This document shows positions 29,053 to 37,709 of a stretch of DNA of 64,000 nt, one piece after another (position 1 is the first letter of the stretch; every line of letters begins with the position of its first letter). Source of the stretch: Bifidobacterium sp. N4G05. GTDB lineage: Bacteria > Actinomycetota > Actinomycetes > Actinomycetales > Bifidobacteriaceae. The stretch lies in assembly GCF_002742445.1 (NCBI RefSeq), contig NZ_NJNQ01000002.1, positions 186,001-250,000 on the forward strand. The letters run 5' to 3'. Made by a program: the position numbers and the translations under genes. The notes under the pieces were generated by a model, which worked only from the letters and a program-made list of their open reading frames with translations, had not been told where the DNA came from and did not search any database.

Positions 29053-30292
29053 GGAAGACGAGAATCACATTAAGCGCAACAATCAGCGAAACAACTACCA
29101 TATTGATCGCGAATTTCACCGGACCATCCACATAGTCGCCCATTAATGAGCGATCGTGAGTGTATTTCATCAGCGGAATGATCGCGAACGGAATACCGAT
29201 CGACAGTATCACCTGCCCTATGATCAGCGCCTCCGTCGGATTCTTCGCAAACCACAGTACAATCAATGCCGGCACAAGCGTCACCACGCGGCACGCCCAC
29301 ATCGGCGCTTTGACCCGCAACAGTCCATGCATAATTTCGGCGCCGGCATACGTGCCGACCGATGTGGAGCTCAGACTGGAAGCCAACAGTCCAATCGAGA
29401 AAATCGTGCCGACAACAGGGCCCAGAGCGGCGGCGATGGCATGCTGCGCGCCTTCGATCGAATCAGTGCCGGTCACGCCATACAGCGAATTCGCCGCGAG
29501 AATCAGCAGCGCCAGATTCACCGTGCCGGCCAGAAGCAACGCCCATACCACATCGACCTTGCTGCCATGCAGCAGCGTCTTGATGTCGGGCTTCTTTTGC
29601 CCCGCGGAATAATGGTCATTGACGAGTGTGGAATGCAGGTAAATCGCATGCGGCATCACCGTGGCTCCCAGCATCGAGGCGGCCATGAGCACGGTCGCGG
29701 ACCCTTTGAAACGCGGGATCAAGCCCGTTGCCACCTGCGTGGGATTCGGCGGGTCGATGAAAAGACCCGCGATGAAGCCGAACGTGATCACCAACAGCAG
29801 CGCGATGATCATCTTCTCGAAAAGACGATGCGTAGGCCCCTTCTGGAAAATCAGCAACACCGTGGAAATCGCGCCGATAATGCAGCCGCCGACGAACAAC
29901 GGCAGACCGAACAGCAGTTTCAGTGCAATCGCTCCGCCGATCACCTCCGCCAGATCCGTGGCGATGGCGATCACCTCAGCCTGCATGAAGAACATGAACC
30001 GGCCGGCATCCCCCAGACGTTCGCCCAGAATCTCCGGCAGACTCCGGCCCGTGACGATGCCGAGTTTGGCTGACTGGTATTGGATGAGCACGCTCATGCA
30101 GTTGGCCAGAACGAGCACCCATACCAGCAGATAGCCGTATGTGGCTCCGGAAGTAACATTTGCAGCCACGTTGCCGGGGTCCACGTATGCCACAGCCGCC
30201 ACAAAAGCGGGGCCGAGGATGCCGGCGAGCGCGTGCCCGTAATGCTGGTGAGATTGTGGTTGCGGAGTAGTTATTGCATTCTTTGAATCCAT
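29030..30292 (-). CDS. mntH: NRAMP-family divalent metal (Mn2+/Fe2+) transporter
   Basis: A 420-residue membrane protein from ATG 30290-30292 (GGAGG five bases upstream). It has the two metal-binding signatures of NRAMP proteins: AYVDPGNVAANV on helix 1 and ATVMPHAIYLHS on helix 6. The protein has eleven hydrophobic helices. It imports Mn2+ or Fe2+ with protons. Length agrees with MntH. The gene is monocistronic, and no Fur/MntR box could be picked out by eye. Confidence 0.93.
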   Translation of the reverse strand: MDSKNAITTPQPQSHQHYGHALAGILGPAFVAAVAYVDPGNVAANVTSGATYGYLLVWVLVLANCMSVLIQYQSAKLGIVTGRSLPEILGERLGDAGRFMFFMQAEVIAIATDLAEVIGGAIALKLLFGLPLFVGGCIIGAISTVLLIFQKGPTHRLFEKMIIALLLVITFGFIAGLFIDPPNPTQVATGLIPRFKGSATVLMAASMLGATVMPHAIYLHSTLVNDHYSAGQKKPDIKTLLHGSKVDVVWALLLAGTVNLALLILAANSLYGVTGTDSIEGAQHAIAAALGPVVGTIFSIGLLASSLSSTSVGTYAGAEIMHGLLRVKAPMWACRVVTLVPALIVLWFAKNPTEALIIGQVILSIGIPFAIIPLMKYTHDRSLMGDYVDGPVKFAINMVVVSLIVALNVILVFLTLSGRS

Positions 30293-30414
30293 ATTGTCCT
30301 CCATATCCGCGCAATGTTATAGCGCGCTTACCTGCATGGAATTGTTACGGCCGTTACGCTTCCCGCTAAACTGGTGTGGAGAACATCGCATATTCGATTC
30401 AAGGGGTTGTTTCC

Positions 30415-31269
30415 ATGGCTACTTTCCATACTCCGATGGTTACGCTTTCCGACGGCAATCTGATTCCGCAGATCGGTTTGGGCGTACTGCGCATCGACGA
30501 TGAAGGCGTTACTTCCGTAGTAGAAGGCGCGCTGGAAGTCGGATACCGTCACATCGATGGTGCCGCGGGATACAACAACGAGGCCGGTGTGGGGCGTGCG
30601 TTGCGCAATGCGGGCTTCACGCAAGGCGAGCATCGCAAGAATCTGTGGGTGACCACGAAGCTGCGCGATTCGGAACAGGGGTACGATTCCGCGCGCAAGG
30701 CGTTCGACCGGCAGCTTAGTCTGCTGCAGCTCGACTACGTGGACATGTACATGCTGCACTGGCCGACGCCGTTCGACTGGCGTTCCGGCGAAACGTGGAA
30801 GGCATTCCAGGAGTTTCGTGCGGAAAACCGCGTGCGCACACTGGGCGTGTGCAATTTCATGCCTGAACATCTTGACCGCTTGTATGAGGAAACCGGTGAA
30901 TATCCGGCCGTCAACCAGATCGAACTGCACCCGACCTGGCAGCAGCGCGAAGTTGTGGAATACTGCAAGGCGCATGGCATTGCAGTGGAAGCGTATTCGC
31001 CGATGGCCCGCGGCGCTGATTTGAACGCTGGAAATGGCACGATCGAACGTATCGCAGCCGCGCACGGGGTCACCCCGGCACAGGTGATCCTGCGCTGGCA
31101 TATCGAAAATGGAACAATCATCATCCCCAAGTCGACGCATGCGGAACGACAGAAGCAGAATCTCGATCTGTTCGGTTTCGCGCTTGCTCCTGAAGAGCAT
31201 GCCGCGATTGACGCGCTTGACGGCCCGACGCGCGCAGGTCATGATCCGATGACGTTCACTTACGCCTGA
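30415..31269 (+). CDS. Aldo/keto reductase
   Basis: A 284-residue (beta/alpha)8 oxidoreductase from ATG 30415; an in-frame GTG at 30376 lacks support. The catalytic tetrad is visible: Asp in YRHIDGAAGYNNEAGVG with Tyr following, Lys in LWVTTKLRDSEQGYD, and His in VDMYMLHWPTPFDW. The end, IIIPKSTHAERQKQNLDLFG, is the NADPH-binding motif. The family reduces aldehydes and ketones such as methylglyoxal or 2,5-diketogluconate. The natural substrate cannot be told from sequence. Confidence 0.9.
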   Translation: MATFHTPMVTLSDGNLIPQIGLGVLRIDDEGVTSVVEGALEVGYRHIDGAAGYNNEAGVGRALRNAGFTQGEHRKNLWVTTKLRDSEQGYDSARKAFDRQLSLLQLDYVDMYMLHWPTPFDWRSGETWKAFQEFRAENRVRTLGVCNFMPEHLDRLYEETGEYPAVNQIELHPTWQQREVVEYCKAHGIAVEAYSPMARGADLNAGNGTIERIAAAHGVTPAQVILRWHIENGTIIIPKSTHAERQKQNLDLFGFALAPEEHAAIDALDGPTRAGHDPMTFTYA

Positions 31270-31320
31270 TATTCCCCAATTCCGCAATTTCAGTGTGTTG
31301 CATGTATTATTTCAATACTT

Positions 31321-32127
31321 ATGGCACGAAAGAATAATCGTAATTCTTATAATTATCGGAATATTGAGCAAGATGTGCGTGATATTCAGCGGGCTGGAAA
31401 ACGGTTCAAAAAAAGTTGGATTAATGCTGACGGCCCGCTAGAACGCATTCTCATTCTGCTGGTCGTCGTTGCGGTAATCGGCGTCACTATCGGCATGCTT
31501 CTGCCGAAAATCAATCCGACCGTAGGTGAGATTACCGGCGAATACACGGCAACCGGCACTGCCGCGGAAACGTTGGAAAAACTTACGGTTGACGACAATC
31601 CCAGCAAAGCCGGATATGATCGCGACGCGTTCGGATTCCGAGAAACCGACGACGACGGCAATGGTTGCGACGTGCGCGAAGATGTGCTCGCCCGCGATTT
31701 GACGGACGTGCAATATAAGAACAGCCGCAGCTGCCAAGTTGCGTCGGGTACGCTTGATGACCCGTATACCGGTCAGACCATTCAGTTCGTGCGTGGAGTG
31801 AAAACGTCTTCGGCGGTGCAGATCGACCATGTGGTCGCGTTGGAGAATGCATGGCAGTCGGGCGCGAACACATGGGATCATACGAAGATGTACCAATTCG
31901 GCAATGACATGTACAATCTGCTGGCCGTGGATGGGCCGGCGAATCAGCAGAAGGGTTCCGCTTCGGCCGCATACTGGCTGCCGACGAACAGCGAATACCG
32001 TTGCGATTACGTGGCTCGGCAGATTGGCGTGAAAGACAAGTACGGACTGACCGTCACCACGCAGGAAAAGCGGGCGATGCTGTCCGTGCTGCATGGCTGC
32101 CCGGCGCAAAGCGTGCCGGAGCGGTGA
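31321..32127 (+). CDS. Membrane-anchored HNH endonuclease family protein (DUF1524-like)
   Basis: A 268-residue protein. One transmembrane helix (ILILLVVVAVIGVTIGMLLP, residues ~42-61) leaves the C-terminal domain outside. That domain carries the GmrSD-C/HNH nuclease core: GCDVREDVLARDLT, AVQIDHVVALENAWQSGANT with the DH pair, and a later NLLAVDGPANQQKG with the Asn. Extracellular DUF1524-type nucleases are widespread in actinobacteria and are thought to degrade DNA. Start ATG 31321 fits. It is followed by the first hairpin repeat copy. Confidence 0.8.
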   Translation: MARKNNRNSYNYRNIEQDVRDIQRAGKRFKKSWINADGPLERILILLVVVAVIGVTIGMLLPKINPTVGEITGEYTATGTAAETLEKLTVDDNPSKAGYDRDAFGFRETDDDGNGCDVREDVLARDLTDVQYKNSRSCQVASGTLDDPYTGQTIQFVRGVKTSSAVQIDHVVALENAWQSGANTWDHTKMYQFGNDMYNLLAVDGPANQQKGSASAAYWLPTNSEYRCDYVARQIGVKDKYGLTVTTQEKRAMLSVLHGCPAQSVPER

Positions 32128-32191
32128 GGCGCGTGGCAGGTGGCGGAGCGTAGGTGCGCGGTGAAGCGTAGGTGAGTGGCGGAGTCTCCTG

Positions 32192-32384
32192 AAATGTGTC
32201 ACGATTCGAAATTTCGGCTGTTTTTTCGAATCGTGACACATTTTTCCTTCCAAAAAAGCAATACGGGGGTATAAACGACATATTCCCAAGGAAAATGCCT
32301 CAAAAACATACCCCCGAACCGAAAGTGATGTGTCACGATCCAAAATTTTGGTCTTTTTTTCGAATCGTGACACAAAAAACAAGC
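32192..32384. repeat. 193-bp composite hairpin repeat, copy 1
   Basis: The unit holds two 46-base stem-loops (32195-32240 and 32329-32374). Each opens with TGTGTCACGAT and closes with TCGAATCGTGACACA. Between them, CGGGGGTAT (32264-32272) can pair with ATACCCCCG (32308-32316). A near-identical unit lies at 34052-34244. No ORF is inside, so this is a non-coding palindromic element. Confidence 0.9.
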
Positions 32385-32553
32385 CTCCTATATCCTGTGC
32401 GCAACCAAACGTATCGGAATGACGCGCGACGAACACGATTATCAGCGGCTTTCAAGGATTCCAGCGCCGATCGCCACAAAAGAGGCACAACACCGAGGAG
32501 TCGCGATCATGCGGAAAGCGGGCGGCCTCACGCGCGCACCCAACGAAACCGCA

Positions 32554-33696
32554 TCAGTCAAGCAGCCTAAGCTTGCGGGCTTTCTGATAACGCAGCACCA
32601 CTTTGCGCCATGGCAAGGGCGTGGTCACCCCAATCGGCCGACCGACGATCGAAGACAACGCATGGGCGACGTTCATGGCGAACGCGGCGCGATGCAATTC
32701 GTCGGACAAATCCAGCTGCGTGACCGAAAACACAGTCCAACCAGCGGCCGCAAGACGCGACAGCTTGTTCTGATCGCGCCGATATTGCGCACGGTCAGTA
32801 CGATGATGGTCACCCTGATAGTCCAGGCCAAAACGATGCTCGGCATCGACAAGATCCAACGTCACCGCAGCGCCATTCGCAAAATTCACGCCGGGGACCA
32901 CACAGTTCGGTTGCATAATCGGCAGGCCATAACGCACAAGAGTCAGCCTCATTTCGGTCTCCTTGGGGGAATCGCTGCCTGACTGCACGAGCGCCAACGC
33001 ATCCAGACACTTGCTCCGGTATGGGACGTTCTCAGTTTTAACAAACTCAATCAGCCCCTTGCGAGCGGCGAATCGATGGCGAATCAACGACTCCGCAACC
33101 ATGACGATGTCCTGGATACCCCACCGGCCGGCAGCCAAAGACCACGCCGGAACGGGCATAAGCACCGGAACTCCAGCAACCTCACGTACGTGTCGCGCGG
33201 ACAAGCCCTTCCAGACATGCACGGTCACATCGGCCGACACCGATGTGCTTTTCTTCACACGGCCGCGACGAGCCGGCGATTGGGCGACCGTATGAAGTTT
33301 CGCCGGGGATTGCGGGAATTGGGAAGGCTGAGAAGCCGACTGCCGAAGACCTGGAATCTGATTCCGAGAAACAGCCTGGGAATCCGGGAAATATTGAAAA
33401 TCCGAATCCGGGAAATCCTGCCCTAAGCGGATAGAGTGCTCGGAATGGCCGAAAGCCGGACTTTCTCCACTCCATCCATAGTCCACGTCCGTCCCAGCGT
33501 AACCGCCTTGCGACGAACGCAGCGAAACAACGGAGCAATCACTATCTGCGGGCAGCTCGACGCCCCAAATCGCGAGCGCGGTCTCGTGACTTACGGGATG
33601 CCGCAACTCCACGGACTGGGCAATGCGGAGAATACGCCAGCTGGCTTCGGACAGGATCGCCCGCTGGATCGGCTTGTATGCATCATCAGCATTCAT
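32554..33696 (-). CDS. DUF559 endonuclease-domain protein (actinobacterial)
   Basis: A protein of about 380 residues from ATG 33694-33696, without a clear ribosome site; a start at 33762 is possible. The C-terminal ~110 residues match the DUF559/Vsr-like PD-(D/E)xK fold. SPKETEMRLTLVRYGLPIMQ supplies the Glu, AVTLDLVDAEHRFGLDYQGD the Asp pair, and HHRTDRAQYRRDQNKLSRLA the basic helix, then AGWTVFSVTQLDL. The middle has SVSADVTVHVWKGLSARHVR. Many actinobacteria encode such proteins as singletons of unknown function. It is flanked on both sides by copies of the 193-bp repeat. Confidence 0.7.
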   Translation of the reverse strand: MNADDAYKPIQRAILSEASWRILRIAQSVELRHPVSHETALAIWGVELPADSDCSVVSLRSSQGGYAGTDVDYGWSGESPAFGHSEHSIRLGQDFPDSDFQYFPDSQAVSRNQIPGLRQSASQPSQFPQSPAKLHTVAQSPARRGRVKKSTSVSADVTVHVWKGLSARHVREVAGVPVLMPVPAWSLAAGRWGIQDIVMVAESLIRHRFAARKGLIEFVKTENVPYRSKCLDALALVQSGSDSPKETEMRLTLVRYGLPIMQPNCVVPGVNFANGAAVTLDLVDAEHRFGLDYQGDHHRTDRAQYRRDQNKLSRLAAAGWTVFSVTQLDLSDELHRAAFAMNVAHALSSIVGRPIGVTTPLPWRKVVLRYQKARKLRLLD

Positions 33697-34051
33697 GGCG
33701 TGCAATATAAACGATGGCAACGGTTTGATGTGCGTTTTTCCAAAGTTGTGGTCGGAGAACATGCGATTTGGGGCAGTTCAGCATGGCATGGCCGTAATTC
33801 CAACGATTTGGAGCGCAACAGCCTGTGGATAACCAATGGAGATGGTTCCAGCTACCACCGCAGCCTTTACAAGGGACGCGGCCTGGCACTTCCGGAAGTG
33901 CGGCAAACCGGTATTTCTTTTCGCTTGGGGAATCGGGGATGGATCAGCCTCAGCCCAGCCTTCAAGGCAATTCGGACCAATTCATCACGAACCAGCACAA
34001 ACTAGTCTCAAGCGAGCCTTGAACCAGCTTTGGAGCGGAATCTTCCGCTAT
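33697..34051. other. Non-coding stretch upstream of DUF559 gene
   Basis: About 355 bases between the DUF559 start and the second repeat copy. A plus-strand ORF crosses it, but most of that ORF is antisense to the DUF559 gene and it has no recognisable content. I see no supported feature. Confidence 0.4.
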
Positions 34052-34244
34052 AAATGTGTCACGATTCGAAATTTCGGCTGTTTTTTCGAATCGTGGCACA
34101 TTTTTCCTTCCCCAAAAACAATACGGGGGTATAAATCGGCGCATTTCCAAGGAAAATGCCTCAAAAAACATACCCCCGAACCGAAAGCGATGTGTCACGA
34201 TCCAAAATTTTGGCCATTTTTTCGAATCGTGACACAAAACAAGC
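34052..34244. repeat. 193-bp composite hairpin repeat, copy 2
   Basis: Same order, orientation and total length as the copy at 32192-32384, differing by scattered substitutions and compensating single-base indels (for example GTGGCACA for GTGACACA in the first stem). The two copies flank the DUF559 gene as direct repeats. Confidence 0.9.
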
Positions 34245-34249
34245 GACAC

Positions 34250-34366
34250 GGGCAGTACCGGAAGAGTAGGTCCAAGGCCTGCTCTGGAAAGGGCGGAGCT
34301 GGCGCACAGATAGCGTGGGCAGTGCCGGAAGAGCGGAATCAAGGCCTGCGACGGAAGCGAGGAGGG
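34250..34366. repeat. Imperfect direct repeat of about 50 bases
   Basis: GGGCAGTACCGGAAGAGTAG (34250-34269) is echoed by GGGCAGTGCCGGAAGAGCGG (34317-34336). Both continue to a shared CAAGGCCTGC and a G-rich end. The pair lies between the hairpin repeat and the LacI gene and has no coding frame. Confidence 0.6.
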
Positions 34367-34433
34367 CACTCAGGGGAGGAGAAGGCATGCGGAAAGCGGG
34401 AGCACTAGGCGGCGCGAAACCAAACACGCGACA

Positions 34434-35507
34434 CTAGGCACGGGTGGTGGCGCGGGCTATGATGCGGGATTGGGTGGTGATGAGCTCCGGTTCCAACGTA
34501 CGGCTGCCATCGATGCGGTTGATGATGCGGCTGACCGCGGTCGGCGCGATCCAGTCGAGGCAGGAATCCATGGTGGTCAGCGGCGGCTGGAAATATGCGG
34601 CTTCCTCGTTGTTGTCGAAGCCGATCACCTGCACCCGGTCGGGCACCGCGATGCCGTTCGCTGCCAAAGTGAACAGTGCGCCCAACGCAAGCTGGTCGTT
34701 GAACGCCACGATGCCATCGAAGGGGATGCCGGAGTCGACGATGCGCTGCGTCATGCGCGCGCCCGAGCCGATGGTCCAATCCTGGCCGACGTTGGGCACT
34801 AGCCGTGTGTCCAATTCGACGCCTTGGTCGGCACACGCTTCGAATATGCCTCGCATGCGCAGCTGCGCGTTGCCTTCCACGGCGTCGCGCAGCTCGAGGA
34901 TATGCTCCGGATCGGTTCGCGAGCCGATCACCGCAAGATTCGTGGCACCGTGGTCGAACAGGTATTGCGCGGCGAGACGCGCCTCCTGGACGTCGTCCGG
35001 GGTGACATGGTCCGCCTTGCCATGCGTGGACCGCGCGCCCACGCAGACCAGCGGATAATCCACGTCCAGGTCCTCGGGATCGAGATCCTCGACTTCGGAG
35101 ATGGACAGGATCATGCCGTCCGACACCGTGGCATTGAAGTTTCGCAACAGCGCGCGGGCACCCTGCGCGGATCCTTCCGCATACGTGGTGATGTACACGG
35201 AATAGCCGTAGATGCGGGCCGCGTCGATCACCCGGTTGGCCAGTTCGGCCAAATATGGCGCGGTCAGGCTCGGCACCGCGAGCGTGATGAAGCCGGTTTT
35301 GCCGCGATTGAGATTGCGGGCCGACACGTTGACGCGGTAGCCGAGCCTGTCGATGACGTCCTGCACTTTTTCGCGTGTGGCGTCGGCCATGCGGCCGGAA
35401 TGGTTGATGACGTTCGACGCGGTTTTGAGGGAGACTCCGGCCTCTTGCGCCACTTCACGCAGTGTGACGCGTTTCCTGTCGGACTTGTCCGGCTTCACTT
35501 CGGCCAT
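34434..35507 (-). CDS. LacI-family transcriptional regulator of galactoside operon
   Basis: A 357-residue repressor-type protein from ATG 35505-35507 (GGGGAGAT upstream). The DNA-binding helix-turn-helix is VTLREVAQEAGVSLKTASNV at residues ~14-33, followed by the hinge helix. A periplasmic-binding-like sugar domain fills the rest (for example VIGFDNNEEAAYFQPPLTTM). It starts 44 bases after the GH42 gene stop and is probably cotranscribed with the operon. It is the natural candidate to bind the palindrome at 43307-43318. The effector is presumably a galactoside. Confidence 0.88.
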   Translation of the reverse strand: MAEVKPDKSDRKRVTLREVAQEAGVSLKTASNVINHSGRMADATREKVQDVIDRLGYRVNVSARNLNRGKTGFITLAVPSLTAPYLAELANRVIDAARIYGYSVYITTYAEGSAQGARALLRNFNATVSDGMILSISEVEDLDPEDLDVDYPLVCVGARSTHGKADHVTPDDVQEARLAAQYLFDHGATNLAVIGSRTDPEHILELRDAVEGNAQLRMRGIFEACADQGVELDTRLVPNVGQDWTIGSGARMTQRIVDSGIPFDGIVAFNDQLALGALFTLAANGIAVPDRVQVIGFDNNEEAAYFQPPLTTMDSCLDWIAPTAVSRIINRIDGSRTLEPELITTQSRIIARATTRA

Positions 35508-35551
35508 ATCTCCCCCTAACCGCATCCGTCATCGATATTCGACTTCCGACT

Positions 35552-37654
35552 TTACCGCCTTACCACGAGCACGCCGTTGCGGCGCACGGTGTACGAGCCG
35601 GGCTTTTCCTCCCGATCCGTCTGGAACAGGATGACCGGCTCGCCTTCGATGCCTTGCAATTCGACCGTCTTCTTGCCACGGGGCAGGTAGAAGTCGAAGG
35701 TGGCGTCGGCGGAGGCGCGCACGGTGTGCAGCACGTCGGCATTCTCCTGCGACGAGGCCGCGAGATATGCGCGGACCAGCTTCGTCAGATCGGCCACATC
35801 CAGGTCGCAGCCGACGAAATACGCTTCGCCGGAGCCGTACGGATTACGGGTGACCGCGGCCGTGCCGTCGAGCTCCCATTCGTCCGCTTCCTCGCCGGCG
35901 TACGTGGCAAGCACCTGCGCGTGTTCGCCGGTCACGTTCACGTCGTTCTGCCACAGGCGGGTCGTGGTGCCGTCCAGCGCGGCCGAATCGTCGGCGGACG
36001 ACAGTCGGATCTCGCCCGGCTCGCCTTCGGCTTCGGCGCCGAGGATGTTGAATTCCTCGCCGCGGACGCCCAGCATCGAGCGCAACAGGCCATCGCCCGC
36101 GCCCGGGTATCCGCCGAGCCAAGTGTGGAAATGCTCGTCGATCAGTCCGGTCGCGTAGCCGACCACCACGCGGCCGCCGGCGGCCGCGAAGTCGGCCAAC
36201 CGCTGCGTGTCGGCGGTGCTCAGGATCAGCACGGTCGGCAGCACGACGGTCTTGTACGAGCTCCAGTCGTAGGCGAGCGGCACGATGTCGGCGCGCGAGC
36301 CCGCGTCCAGGAACGCGCGGTACCAGTCACGCACGTCATGCCAGTGGTTGAGTTTCATGCTCGGCAGGGTCTGGGAGCGGGTGGCCCATTCCGATTCGGC
36401 GCTGAAGAGGATCGCCGTGTCGGAGTGCGCCAATTCGGTGCCCTGCACGCCGGCGTCGGCGAGCGTGTGCAACGACGCGCCCAGCTCGCACACCTGGCGG
36501 AACAGCTTCGTGTCCTCGCCGGCGTGCGGAACCATGGCCGAATGGAACGCTTCGGCACCGAACGCGGACGCGCGCCACTGGAAGAAGTTGATGGCGTCGG
36601 CGCCCATGGCCACATGGGCCAGGGAGTCACGCACGGTCTCGCCCTTGCGCTTGCGGGTGTTAAGCGGCTTCCACTGCACCGCCGAGGTGGAGTGTTCCAT
36701 GACGTACCACGGCTTGCCGAGCGCGAGCGAATCCATGAGAGCGTCGGAGCAGGCCAGCTCGTCGAGGTGGGATTCGCCCTCGTGGAAGTAGTGGTCGTTG
36801 GATACGAAGTTCACTTCCTTGGCCCAGGCGGCGTAGTCCATGCAGCACTGGTCGGTGGAGACCATGAAGTTCGTGGTGAACGGCTTGTCGGGGCAGATTT
36901 CGGCGATCGCGTCGCGTTCGGCTTTGTAGAAGTCGAGGAGCATGTCGTTGCCGAACCGTTCGAAGTCGAGCTTCTGGCCGGGGTTGACCATCGAGTCGGC
37001 GCCCATGAACCGTGGGATGAGCACTTCGTCGAAGCCGTTCATCTCCTGGCCCCAGAAGGTGGTGCCCCACGCCTGATTGAGCGCGTCGATGGTGCCGTAC
37101 TTGCGGCGGCACCATGCGCGGAAGGCCTCGAGCGCGTTGTCGGAGTAGTCCTCGCGGTTGTTCCACCCGTATTCGTTGCCCATGTGCCATGCGGTCACAT
37201 ACGGGTTGGTGCCGTACCGTTCGGCGAGCTTGCGGCACAGGGTCAGCGCGTATTCCTTGAACACCGGGCTGGTCGGGCTCCAGGATTGGCGCGAGCCGGC
37301 GTTGACCGGATGGCCGTACTTGTCACGCGGAAGGACCTCCGGGTGGCTTTCGTACAGCCACAGCGGCGCGGTCGCCGTCGCGGAGGCCAGGTCGACCACG
37401 ATGCCGGCATTGCCGAGTTTGTCGATGATGCGGTCGAGCCAGCCGAAATCCCAACGATCCTCGGTGGGTTGGATGCGATCCCAGCTGAAGATGGCGAGGG
37501 CCACGGTGTTGACGCCGGCCTGCTTCATCAGGCGGATGTCGTCGTCCCAGATGTCCTCGGACCATTGGTCGGGATTGTAGTCGCCACCGAAGGCGATGCC
37601 GCGGCCATCCGCGGTCAGCAGTTCCGGCCATTCGAAGTTGCGTCGCGCACTCAC
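35552..37654 (-). CDS. GH42 beta-galactosidase
   Basis: A 700-residue cytoplasmic glycosidase from GTG 37652-37654, chosen because AAAGGAG lies seven bases upstream; longer in-frame starts would run into the GH35 gene. FEWPELLTADGRGIAFGGDY starts the TIM barrel. TAWHMGNEYGWNNR carries the acid/base Glu and KPWYVMEHSTSAVQWKP the nucleophile Glu of GH42. Bifidobacterial GH42 enzymes release galactose from beta-galactosides such as galacto-oligosaccharides, often preferring beta-1,4 or 1,6 links. It follows the GH35 gene in the same operon and has no signal peptide. Confidence 0.93.
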   Translation of the reverse strand: MSARRNFEWPELLTADGRGIAFGGDYNPDQWSEDIWDDDIRLMKQAGVNTVALAIFSWDRIQPTEDRWDFGWLDRIIDKLGNAGIVVDLASATATAPLWLYESHPEVLPRDKYGHPVNAGSRQSWSPTSPVFKEYALTLCRKLAERYGTNPYVTAWHMGNEYGWNNREDYSDNALEAFRAWCRRKYGTIDALNQAWGTTFWGQEMNGFDEVLIPRFMGADSMVNPGQKLDFERFGNDMLLDFYKAERDAIAEICPDKPFTTNFMVSTDQCCMDYAAWAKEVNFVSNDHYFHEGESHLDELACSDALMDSLALGKPWYVMEHSTSAVQWKPLNTRKRKGETVRDSLAHVAMGADAINFFQWRASAFGAEAFHSAMVPHAGEDTKLFRQVCELGASLHTLADAGVQGTELAHSDTAILFSAESEWATRSQTLPSMKLNHWHDVRDWYRAFLDAGSRADIVPLAYDWSSYKTVVLPTVLILSTADTQRLADFAAAGGRVVVGYATGLIDEHFHTWLGGYPGAGDGLLRSMLGVRGEEFNILGAEAEGEPGEIRLSSADDSAALDGTTTRLWQNDVNVTGEHAQVLATYAGEEADEWELDGTAAVTRNPYGSGEAYFVGCDLDVADLTKLVRAYLAASSQENADVLHTVRASADATFDFYLPRGKKTVELQGIEGEPVILFQTDREEKPGSYTVRRNGVLVVRR

Positions 37655-37709
37655 GATTATCTCCTTTGGTAATTGGCATAAAGCCATGGTTTTTTGTATA
37701 TTACATTCG

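Noticed and set aside
33436..34005. 189-codon plus-strand ORF across the DUF559 start
   Set aside because: Half is antisense to the nuclease-like gene and the rest has no family features.
32192..34244. CRISPR array
   Set aside because: Only two copies about 1.7 kb apart, each internally palindromic, with a gene between them; no regular short repeats and no cas genes in the window.
35654..37672. Long plus-strand ORF (672 codons) opposite the GH42 gene
   Set aside because: A shadow of strong GC codon bias in the beta-galactosidase; composition is not protein-like.
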